The translations under genes were made by a program, and so were the position numbers. 64,000 bases of DNA from Paulinella micropora (taxonomy: Eukaryota; Cercozoa; Imbricatea; Euglyphida; Paulinellidae): the NCBI GenBank assembly GCA_019918135.1, contig WBZZ01004731.1, forward strand, positions 67,001-131,000, read 5' to 3'. The notes under the pieces were generated by a model. The model saw only the letters and a program-made list of their open reading frames with translations. It ran no database searches and was not told where the DNA came from. This document shows, in pieces, positions 1 through 9,300 of the stretch; positions within the stretch are counted from its first letter, which is position 1; every line of letters begins with the position of its first letter.

Positions 1-775
1 TGAATAAAACGCATATCCGGGTGACGTCTCTCTTCTTGTCGTAGACAAGGAAATCGGTCGGATATTGATCGACCACCACTGCATCGGCCTTAGGGTCAGA
101 TATTAGCAGCTCCCGGAAAAGCCTCGCATAGCCCTTGATTGTGGCGTACATCGCCCGCCACGCGCTGAGCAAGATTTCGTGCTTTCCTTCGTTACGGACT
201 AACCAGACGAGCAGGTTACTCTCTGCGTACGCCGCCCTGTCGCGAAATAAGTACACGCGCCGCTTCCCACCGGGACTCTGCAAAGGCGACCGAATGGCCT
301 TGTCCGCTTTTGCTAGGAGACAAGCCCTGTCGGTTTCGAGCCTAACCTTGCATGTACCACCCAGCACGCTGGAAGTGTCAGCAGACATCTTAAGCTGGCG
401 GTGTTCGAGGGGTAATCTTTGCAGGAAACTCACAAAGGCCTTTAGTTCGCGCTGCTCCACTTCGCTGTAGACGCTGTCTTTGCCGGCACCGATATCACTG
501 TCCTGCATGGCGTTTGCCCACCTTACGCGCGCCTTGGCCATATCCTCGCTGTCGTACACAGAAAAACCGAAGCGGTGCACTACGGTGGCTTCGTCGTCGC
601 TGGGGAAAATGAGTATATGTCGTGTACCTTGAGCGAGCCAGCTGTTAGGCTCGGACGCTGCATTCTCGAACAGACAATCGTTCGATTCTCTGCCGCACAA
701 TTCTGTGTGTTTTTGGGCTCTGGCAAGCAAGACCTGTTCCAGCCGCTCCTGTAGTTCAATGAGTAAACTGGACAT
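1..775 (-). CDS. Partial protein of unknown function, runs off the left edge
   Basis: The minus strand is open from an ATG at 775 to the first base of the window, giving 258 residues with no stop, so the C-terminus lies outside. The visible protein starts MSSLLIELQERLEQVLLARA and is rich in charged residues. It has no signal peptide or membrane segment, so it is probably cytosolic or nuclear. I do not recognise the family. A short plus-strand frame at 135-470 lies inside it and reads as a shadow (low complexity, no context). The divergent secreted-protein gene begins at 1005 on the other strand, so 776-1004 should hold two back-to-back promoters; it contains a purine/G run and AT-rich patches. 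Confidence 0.7.
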   Translation of the reverse strand, partial: MSSLLIELQERLEQVLLARAQKHTELCGRESNDCLFENAASEPNSWLAQGTRHILIFPSDDEATVVHRFGFSVYDSEDMAKARVRWANAMQDSDIGAGKDSVYSEVEQRELKAFVSFLQRLPLEHRQLKMSADTSSVLGGTCKVRLETDRACLLAKADKAIRSPLQSPGGKRRVYLFRDRAAYAESNLLVWLVRNEGKHEILLSAWRAMYATIKGYARLFRELLISDPKADAVVVDQYPTDFLVYDKKRDVTRICVLF

Positions 776-1004
776 GGGTGGGCTCTCTTCTTTTCTTTTT
801 CTGTTACATAACTCGTTTGGAAAAAGAGGGGCCGGGGGAGGGAAGAAAAGGGGGGGGGGAGAAGGCACGTCCTCCCCTTGGCCCGCTTTCTCCTCCGCTT
901 ATTTATCCATAACTCGTGTCAAGAGACCGTGCGCGCGGCCTGTTGGTACATATGTATATTATAGAGGTAAGAAACGAGAGACAAGTTTGATTCAAACTGC
1001 GACC
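776..1004. promoter_or_regulatory. Divergent intergenic region between the left-edge gene and the first secreted protein gene
   Basis: The 229 bases separate two divergent start codons. They contain a G-rich run (about 830-862), a TATTTA at about 900 and an AT-rich stretch TATGTATATTATAG near 950-965. The last is about 40-55 bases before the plus-strand ATG and is the best TATA-like candidate. This rests on position and composition only. Confidence 0.35.
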
Positions 1005-2249
1005 ATGCGGAGGTCGTCCATGGTGTGGTGGTGGGTGTTAGTGCGGGCTCTGCTTGTGGGTGGCGCTTTTGTTTGCAAGGTTGTGACTAATTCTAGTACT
1101 ACTGGCAGTCCTGTTGATACGACTTCCCGACCAAAGCTGCCTGTACCGTACTGGATCGACTGGCGCGGCACATCCACTAGTTGTACAAGCTTGGATGCAT
1201 TGATCACCTGTGCCAACGGCGCTTCAACGAACGAAGCCGCTTATGGCGGGGGGGCTGCGCCTTGCCGGCGCGCGTGGCTTTTGGCGGATGCTATGAGCAA
1301 AAGCGGGACCACCCCTCTGAAGACTGTCACTCCTCTTGTCAGCGATTGCGTTTTCTTAGGGTACGATATTATCTATGGGCGGCTCATCAACGGCATTCCG
1401 GAGGACCAAGTCTGCACTACGGGTTTGGCAACCGGGGAGCTTCCCAGCGGGTATTTCATATACGTTTTACAAACACTCTCGTTGCGTAAAAAAGACTCCT
1501 TGCCTGGCCCCACCACGTGGATCAACCCTATAAAAGCTGTTTTTCCTGCACAGTGCGCCGCGGGCTGGGTGGCAAATTCTACCACCGGCATGTGTGCAGG
1601 ACCCGTGCTCCCCACAACCAGCCCCTCTCCTTCTCCCGCGCGCAGCCCCTCCGCGGGTACTATTGATTGTGTCTCTGGACGCACCACATTGGCTGCGATA
1701 GCCGAATGCTATCAGAGCCGCTACATGCCCAAAGCTTCGTTCTCGAGTGCTCCGTACCCCAACAGCAACGAAGCGGCCGATCTGCGAGCGGCTATGCGGG
1801 CTTTGCTAAACAACAATGGAAACTGCAAGGGGGTGCAGCTCGGCAGTTCGATTGCTGCGCACATGGCCGTGTACCCGTTTGTCGACAGTAAGTACGGGAC
1901 ACAGTACTGCGTGTTGCTGGATGTCAGCGATGCCGATGGCAACGGCAAGTACGACAGGGGCTTCGGTTTGGTCGTGGTGGCAGACCGGAGAGTAGACATC
2001 CATCGCTACCTGGTGCACATGGCTTCTCGCCCACAAAGCGAGACAGATACCGAGCGGCAGGCTTTGTTGCTGCTGGCCGAAACTGGGAGTCACGTAGCGG
2101 TGGTGTCGGGTGTGCGCAGAGACGTTGCCACAGACTTTAGCACCTGCCAACCCGCATATAATAGCATGGACAGTTCATTCAATGTCAAGAGCGCCATGTA
2201 CATCCTGATTTTGGAAATTTGGAAGTGGTACAAGGAGCAGAGTATCTAG
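1005..2249 (+). CDS. Secreted/ectodomain protein of the YWxxWxG paralogue family, copy 1
   Basis: The 414-residue protein starts at the ATG at 1005; further upstream the frame is low-complexity and unlikely to be translated. The N-terminus is a signal peptide or anchor (VLVRALLVGGAFVCKVV). A first domain carries PYWIDWRG, paired cysteines and PGPTTWINPIKAVFPAQCAAGW. A short Ser/Pro linker follows, then a second domain with the calcium-loop-like DADGNGKYDRGFG and a conserved GSHVAVVSGVRRD block. Three relatives lie at 13404-14659, 14807-15991 and 16179-17363 on the other strand. This is the most divergent of the four. The family is unknown to me; an extracellular adhesin or virion surface role is inferred from the secretion signal and cysteines. 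Confidence 0.8.
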   Translation: MRRSSMVWWWVLVRALLVGGAFVCKVVTNSSTTGSPVDTTSRPKLPVPYWIDWRGTSTSCTSLDALITCANGASTNEAAYGGGAAPCRRAWLLADAMSKSGTTPLKTVTPLVSDCVFLGYDIIYGRLINGIPEDQVCTTGLATGELPSGYFIYVLQTLSLRKKDSLPGPTTWINPIKAVFPAQCAAGWVANSTTGMCAGPVLPTTSPSPSPARSPSAGTIDCVSGRTTLAAIAECYQSRYMPKASFSSAPYPNSNEAADLRAAMRALLNNNGNCKGVQLGSSIAAHMAVYPFVDSKYGTQYCVLLDVSDADGNGKYDRGFGLVVVADRRVDIHRYLVHMASRPQSETDTERQALLLLAETGSHVAVVSGVRRDVATDFSTCQPAYNSMDSSFNVKSAMYILILEIWKWYKEQSI

Positions 2250-2435
2250 TGTGTTGCGCGCCCTTCGGACCACGGCAGCCCCTTTTTTACCCCCGATTCC
2301 TTGTTTCTCCTGTCCCCCCCCCCTCCTCCCCCCCCCCTCCCATTCGTTCTCCCTCTCTCTCTCTCTCTCCTTTCTGCCCTCCCGCCCCTTTTCCGCTCAG
2401 GTTTGCAAGTAGGGGGACAGACTCTCTTATTTGAA

Positions 2436-2441
2436 AATAAA
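2436..2441 (+). terminator. Polyadenylation signal AATAAA, probably for the 1005-2249 gene
   Basis: A perfect AATAAA sits about 187 bases after the stop of the secreted protein gene and one base before the next ATG at 2443. If used, the 3' end of one transcript overlaps the start of the next, as in compact viral genomes. Confidence 0.4.
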
Positions 2442-2442
2442 C

Positions 2443-3195
2443 ATGCACAAGCTATTGCTGTTCTTATCCGGGCTCGCAGCCGCCGTAGCTCGGGTCTGTG
2501 CCGGCTGCAACGTATCCGTCAGCATCCCAGCTGGGAGTAGCTACAATCTGTCGTCATCTTCCTCAGAAGTCTGCCCCGGAATCGCAACCCATCTTCTGAG
2601 CGGCTTGTACGTGAGCAAGGTGCGTGTTGATGCAGTGAACAGATCGTCATTCAGTGTGTACGCCTATGCCAACTCGTCGCTGGTATACTATTACGATGTT
2701 TCCGCCAACGACACCAGAGGTGCCATGTGCGCCGAGAGGCCTAATGATGACTTCCGCGCCTCCTGCGTGGTTCTGCAGTGTCAAAACACCGTCGATGACT
2801 GTGCGCTTCTGTACCAACTGGAATACAGTTGCGCAGAAAATGCTACTTTGTCCAGCAACGGCAGCATCTCCGCGCCATCGACGACCGCTACGGCCCCCAC
2901 TACAACCGCCCCAACCACGAGTACGGTTTCCACTACAACCACTACAACTCCAACTACGACTCCGACAAGAACCCCAACGGCGACTCCGACAACAACCCCG
3001 ACGGCGACTCCGACAACAATGGCTCCATCCAATTCAGCATACATGAAGCCAATCGCTGACAATACGACCACAAGTGGTACCCTCAATTCTTCCGCGGCTA
3101 AGCGCACCACCGCTGTGGCCTGGGGTAGTATCCTGCTGTCAGTGGTCGGGATGTTAAGTGTAACGTTAAGTCCAGCTAGCACATACAGTGCCTAG
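2443..3195 (+). CDS. Mucin-like, probably lipid-anchored surface glycoprotein
   Basis: I chose the ATG at 2443, which gives MHKLLLFLSGLAAAVARVCA, a clean signal peptide; the 250-residue protein then follows. A cysteine-bearing, Asn-glycosylation-rich ectodomain (many N-x-S/T sites) occupies roughly residues 20-135. A Thr/Pro stalk (TTTTPTTTPTRTPTATP-type) spans about 145-200. The C-terminus is a hydrophobic segment (VAWGSILLSVVGMLSVTL) with almost no tail after it, which fits a GPI-anchor signal or a tail-anchored type I protein. The layout is head, O-glycosylated stalk, anchor. No family is recognised. It lies just upstream of the giant receptor gene on the same strand. Confidence 0.8.
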   Translation: MHKLLLFLSGLAAAVARVCAGCNVSVSIPAGSSYNLSSSSSEVCPGIATHLLSGLYVSKVRVDAVNRSSFSVYAYANSSLVYYYDVSANDTRGAMCAERPNDDFRASCVVLQCQNTVDDCALLYQLEYSCAENATLSSNGSISAPSTTATAPTTTAPTTSTVSTTTTTTPTTTPTRTPTATPTTTPTATPTTMAPSNSAYMKPIADNTTTSGTLNSSAAKRTTAVAWGSILLSVVGMLSVTLSPASTYSA

Positions 3196-3398
3196 GAAAT
3201 GAAGAGAGAGAGAGAGAGAGGGGCAGGGGGGGTGTGTGAGAGGAGGCTGAGGGGAAGAGAGAGGGAGAGGGGGGGGGGAGGGAGAAGAGGAAAGGGAGAG
3301 AGAGAGAGACAGAGAGAGACAGAGAACATCAACGTCCTTTTTAAGTTAAATAAAAAGAAAACCCAACTTTTGACGTACCTCCCCCCCCCCAAAAAAAA
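3196..3398. other. GA-rich and C-rich intergenic spacer with a poly(A) signal
   Basis: The spacer is mostly GAGAGA purine runs, then AATAAA at 3349-3354 (likely 3' end signal of the mucin-like gene) and C10A9 directly before the receptor ATG. No gene is seen. Confidence 0.5.
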
Positions 3399-6300
3399 AT
3401 GGTAGTACGGTGGATCTCGGCAGGGCTGTGGGGCTGCCTAGCTGCTGTGTCGTTGGCCGGGTATGATCGTCTTGCCGCGTGCGAGGCACGCGGCACTCTG
3501 AACGTGGCCATGGTTGCGTTGGATGGCGACTACGAGCAGACCAGGACGAGCTGGGCGCCGACTTTTGAAACTACACTGAACAAATACCTGAACAGGCTCG
3601 GTTGTTTTTTCCGGCTGGAAGTGTGGGCGAGTGAGGCTGAGTTGGCGGACGCACTAGCCCGCGGAGAGGCGGGTTTAGACCTTGTGTTTGTTGGGGGTGG
3701 AGAGGCGGCATACTGGCAGCGCAGACGCAGCGCAGTGCCGATCGCGACCTTGTACCGACGGTACGGTGAGCAGCAGCTGCTGAACAAAGTAGGGGGTCTA
3801 ATGCTGCGGCGGGCCTCTCGCTATCCATGGCTGACGGAGCTAGCGGCGCTGGGGGCGGCCAGTGACCTCACGTTGTGCGCCGTGAGCGCGGCGTCGTTTG
3901 ACGGCTACTTAGTTCAGCGCTATGAGCTTTGGCGGCGGGGGCTGGACGTGGAGAGTGTCTTTGGAGACCGCGTCCTTTTCACACAGCAGCACCGCCTCGC
4001 GTTGCAAGGGCTAGTAGACGGCACGTGCGATGTGGCGTTTGCTCGTGCGGGCACCCTGCATGATTTCAACCAGACTGTGGACGGTCTGCAGCAGCCTGGT
4101 TGGGCCTACAACCTGAACGACGAGTTTGCGGATTCGCAGGCGGCGGTGGGTTTGTGGTTATCTACCCCGTTGCAGTACCACGAGTGGACCGTACTAGCGC
4201 TGCCTCACGTGCCACGAGAGGTCTGGCAGGAGGTCCGGGCGGTCCTGACCACTATCCAGGCAGATGACCCCGCGGCCGTGGCGGGCGGCCACGGAGGCTT
4301 CTGCGGCGCGGAGGCGCTTTCCTTTGCCCTGGAGGAGGAAGTCTGGTACCAGTTGGATCTCTTGCCCGGGGGAGGAGTGTGCGCGCCCGGTATGGAACGG
4401 CAGCCGGGGGTGCACGGCGACCTGCCTGGCTGTGTGGCCTGCCTGCCCGGCCAGTACAGCTTGGACGGCAGGGGCTGCCAGCTTTGTCCGCCGGGGACTT
4501 GGGCCTCTGCGGGGGCAACGGCGTGCCAGCCGTGCGCGGCGGGAACGGGGACAGCCTCCGAGGGTAGCGCGGCCTGCCTGCCGCTTGCCAGCCTGGCCAG
4601 CTACGAACCCATCGAAGCTTGCCGGCTCTTTCCCAACGGCACAGTGACGATTGTGATGGCCGCAGGGGCTGTGAACGAAGCGCGCACTCGCGCGGAGTGG
4701 CTGCCCACGTTCGAAGACGCCTTGAACGAGCACCTGAACCGTTTTGGCTGCGCCGCGCGCCTCGAGGTGCTGGCTAGCGATGACCGACTACTGGAGCTGG
4801 CCATATGGGGGCAGCCCGCCCCGGGGGTGCTGGACCTTGTTTTTCTGCCCGGTGGTTACGTCCCGTACCTAGCCTACCACTTGTCGGGTGCCAGACCGGT
4901 CGCCTCGGTCGTGCGCCGGTACCCTGGTGGGCGGACGTACACCAAGTCGGGTGGAGTAATCCTGTGCCGAAGCGACGACACGCGGACCAACGTGAGCACG
5001 TTGGCCGAGCTGGCCCGCAGCGCGGCCCTGCATCAGCTCACGTTGTGTGCGCCGAGCTACACCTCCTTTGAGGGCTATTTAGCACAAGGCTTTGAGTTTT
5101 ATCAGTACGGAGTCGAGCTAGGGCAAGCCTTTCCGCCCGAGCGCACGTATTTGACGGGCGGGCGGCACGAGGAGGCAGTGCTGGGCCTGTGGGGCCTGTC
5201 GGACCCGGCAGCGGCGGGTGCAGCCTGCGACGTGGCCCTGGCGCGCTCTTCGACGCTGGAGGCGCTGGTAGAACAGGGGCGTCTTAACGCACATGCAGTG
5301 GCCGTGCTACACGAACAAGCACTCCCGGGCTTCGAGCTCAGAGCAAGCACGCCGCTGTACACAGAGGGCACGCTGGTGGCTCTGCCGCACGTGGCCGACG
5401 AGATCAGGCTGGCAGTGACGACACCTCTGCTAGCTATGCAGAGCAACAGCGAAGCGGCGGGGTTTGGGGGGCACGCGGGGTTTGTGGCGCCCCGCGAGCT
5501 GGTCGCCGAGGCCGAGGTTTGGTACCAGCTGGGCTTGATGAGTATTGCGGGGGTGTGCATGCCGGGGTCGATGAGGCAGGCCACTATGTGCGGGGAGGTG
5601 GCAGTGTGTGTGCAGTGCGCTAGCGGCACGTACAACGTGGACGGGCGAGCCTGCCTGCCGTGCCCAGCGGGCACGTTTAATGAACAGGCCGGGAGTACCG
5701 AGTGTCAGCCGTGCCCCGCAGGGCTCACTACCGGCTCGCTGGGCAGCACGTTCTGCATGCTGCTGACCGAGCTGGCCACCTACGAGCCATTGGCAGAGTG
5801 CGGGCTGTTCCGCGACGCCACACTGCGCATTGGGATGGTGGGCAACGCGGCCTTGCAGCAGCAGTGGGGTCCTACGTTCCAGGACACCATCAACAAGCAC
5901 TTGGGTCGCTTTGGCTGCCGGGTCACTCTTGAGATGCTAGCAAGCGATACAGAGATGCTGCAGGGCCGTCTGCTGGGCGCTGTGAATAGCAGCGGGCTGG
6001 AGTTTGCCTTTTTGGCGGGTGGCGACGTGCCGCGCGTGTTGCGGCACGCGCCAGGGACGCAGCCCCTGGCGTCGGTCGTGCGCAAGTATTCGGCGCTGCA
6101 CACGTATTCCAAGTTTGGAGGCGTGATCTTGCGGCTGCGTGGCTCGGGCGGGAACCAGTCAAACACGCTCGCGGGGCTAGCGCGGGAGGCGGGCCAGCAG
6201 CCAGGCCTGAGGCTGTGCGCCGTTTCGTACGACTCGTTCGAGGGCTACCTGGCGCAGCGCTACGAGTTCTTCAAGCAGGGCCTGGAACTGGCGGCGCTCT

Positions 6301-9300
6301 TCCCGCCAGAGCGTGTGCGCATGACGAACGGGCACGACGAGTCGGTGCTGGGGCTCTGGGGGGTAGGAGCCGAGAAGTGTGACGTGGCCCTGGCCCGCAC
6401 GTACGCGCTGGAGTCGTTGGCTGGGCGGGCTTTGGTAAACCAGGCGGAGGTGGTGGTGGTGAACGCGCAGAGCTACCGCGGGTTTAAGCTGGCGGTCTCT
6501 ACCGAGTTGTACACCGAGTGGACCCTGCTGGCCCTGCCGCACGTGAGCGCCGCGATCAGGGACGCGGTGCGAACCCCCCTGCTAGCTATGCAGAGCGACA
6601 CGGCGGCCGCCATGCAGGGGCAGCACGCAGGGTTTGTGCAGCCCCCCGACTTTGCGGCCGAGGCCAACGTGTGGTACCAACTCAACCTAATGGACCCAGT
6701 GGGCGGAGCGTGTGCGGCGGGTTCTACTCGCGCCGCGGCCCCGGCGGGCTCTGCCGCGGGTTGCGAGCCATGCGCGGCCGGACGCTACAACCAGGACGGA
6801 CTGGCCTGCCTGCCTTGCCCGTTGGGGTTCCGGGCCGGGTCGCTGGGCTCCACCCTTTGCGAGCTGTGCCCGGAGGGCACTACCAACGACAGGGTGGGCA
6901 GCCAGCGCTGCGAGCCCGCCAGCCAGCTGTCGACGTACGAACCGCTCCCGGGCTGCGAGCCAGCCGGCCGGTTGTTGGTGGTAGGCATCAGCGCGGTCGA
7001 CGGGGGCCGGGAGGTGACCCTGCGGCAGTGGCAGCCCACGCTGGAAGAGGCCCTCAACAGCCACATGAATCGGTTTGGCTGCTCCTTCGAGCTGCGGGTG
7101 CTGGCCAACGACTCCGAGCTGTCGGCCGAGCTTATGCGCGGGCCGGGGTCAGGGCTGGACCTGGCTTTTCTGCCGGGCGGCGACGTGCCCTTTTTCCACT
7201 ACCACCTCGGGGCCGTGCCGGTGGCGTCCGTAGTGCGCAAGTACGGCACGCAGACCTACCGCCACTTTGCGGGGGTGATGGTACGCCGCGCGGACACGAA
7301 CCAGGACCTGCGAACTCTGGCGGATTTCTCTAGCGCCGGCCGCACGTTGAGGCTCTGCGCTGTGGCACGGGATTCATTCGAGGGCTACGTGGCCCAGTGG
7401 TTTGAATTCTTTCGGCACGGCTTGGACCTCTCGGCCATCTTTGACCTACGTCGAGCCCACTGGGCCGGCGAGCACCGGCTGTCGATTCTGGGCTTATATC
7501 AGCAGCCCGGGCTGTGCGACGTGGCGTTCGCGCGATCGTACGCGCTCGAGGCCCTGTTGGCCCAGGGCTTGGTGAGCGGTGAGAATTACTTTGTGATTGA
7601 ACCAGCCGCTGACGTGGCCCGCGCGGGCTTCGGGCTCGCGCTGTCTACGCCCTTATATCGTGAATGGACCTTGTTGGCCCTGCCCGCCAGGATCCAGCCG
7701 TCAGTGTGGGAGAACGCCAGGATTCCTCTACTGTCCATGCAGGCGTACAGCCCGGCGGCGGTGGCGGGGGGCCACGCAGGCTTTGTGAGCGCCGACTCGG
7801 ACGGCTACGACGCGGAGGCCCGGGTGTGGTATGAGCTGGACCTGCTGGACCCCGCCGGCCACACGTGCGCGCCAGGCCACACGCGCCGAGCGTCGTCGTC
7901 GTCGTTGGGGAGGGGGTGCGAACCCTGCCCACCGGGCTTGTACAACCGGGACGGCCGCGCGTCCCTGCCCTGCCCCCTTGGCCAGTTCAACAACGCGAGC
8001 GGCAGCACGAGCTGTTCGGACTGCGCCGAGGGCTGGACGACGCTCGCGCTAGGCTCGACGGGCTGTGTTCAGCAAGCCCGCCAAGAGGCAATCTACGAGC
8101 CGATCGTGGCCTGCAGCTTTTTTGTTAACAACCGGATCAGGATAGGCATGCCCGCCGTCGACGCGCAGCTGGACACCACGCGCGGCGCCTGGGAGCCCAC
8201 CTTTCAGCAGACCCTGAATGCCCACATGAATCGCTACAACTGCTCCTTCCGGCTGCAAGTCCTGGAGAATGACGGCGTGTTGCGGCAGAGGCTACGAGAC
8301 AGCGGCGGCGCGCTGGACCCCCTAGGGCTGGACCTGGCCTTCGTGGCTGGCGGGGACATCCCCTTTTTTCAGCATATGCTTAATGCCACGCCGGTGGCCT
8401 CGGTGTTGCGGCGCTATGACGGCCAGACCTACGCGAGCTTCGGGGGGGTACTGGTCAAACGAACGACCAACCCCGCGCTGATTGGCATTGAGACCCTGGC
8501 GCAGCTGCGCGCGCTGCTTTTTGTAGGCGGCGTGCGGCCGCTGCGCGGCTGCGCCGTTTCCGCCGACAGTTTCGAGGGCTTCCTGGTTCATCGCCTAGAG
8601 TTGTTCAACCACGGGCTTAGGGTGGAGGAGTTGCTGTCCGGCGGGATCAACTTTACCGGCCGCCACGACGAGGCAGTGTTGGGGCTCTGGCGGCCGGGCG
8701 GCTGCGACCTGGCCCTGGCCAGGACCTACACCCTCGAGAAGCTGGTCCTGGACGGCCGGGTGGGGCTCGGTGACTTCAGGGTCCTAAACGAACAGCAGCA
8801 CGCCGGCTTCCACCTCCATTCCTCCACTCCTCTATACAACGAGTGGACCTTGCTAGCGCTGCCTCACGTGGCGCAGGAGATCTGGGAGAACATGCGGATC
8901 CCCCTGCTGGCGCTGCGGGAGTACGATCAAGCGGCTACCGCCGGCAATCACGCCGGCTTCATCATCCCGCACGGCTTTGCGGCCCCGGCGGAGGTTTGGT
9001 ACCAGTTGAACCTCCTCGAGCCAGCCAGCTGGCGCTGCGGGCCGGGGTATGAACGCCTAGCGCAGAAAGAGGCCCTCCGGGCCCCAGCCTGGAGCAAGCA
9101 GAGCCTCCGCCCCTGCGTGCCCTGCGCGCCGGGGCTCTACAGCGCCAGCGGGCTGGGCACCTGCCTGCAGTGCGCCCCCGGCACTTTTGGGAACCTGTCG
9201 GGCCAAGCAGCCTGTCTCCACTGCCCCGCCGGGCGGGCGACGCGCGCCTACGGCGGACTAGAGTGCCTGCCGCGCGACGAGCTGATCGCTTACAAGCCCA

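Noticed and set aside
135-470. Plus-strand frame at the left edge
   Set aside because: The minus strand is open for 258 residues over the same bases and has better protein composition and an ATG just before a divergent promoter.
5102-5674. Minus-strand 190-residue frame within the receptor gene
   Set aside because: Same reason; low-complexity composition and no independent context.
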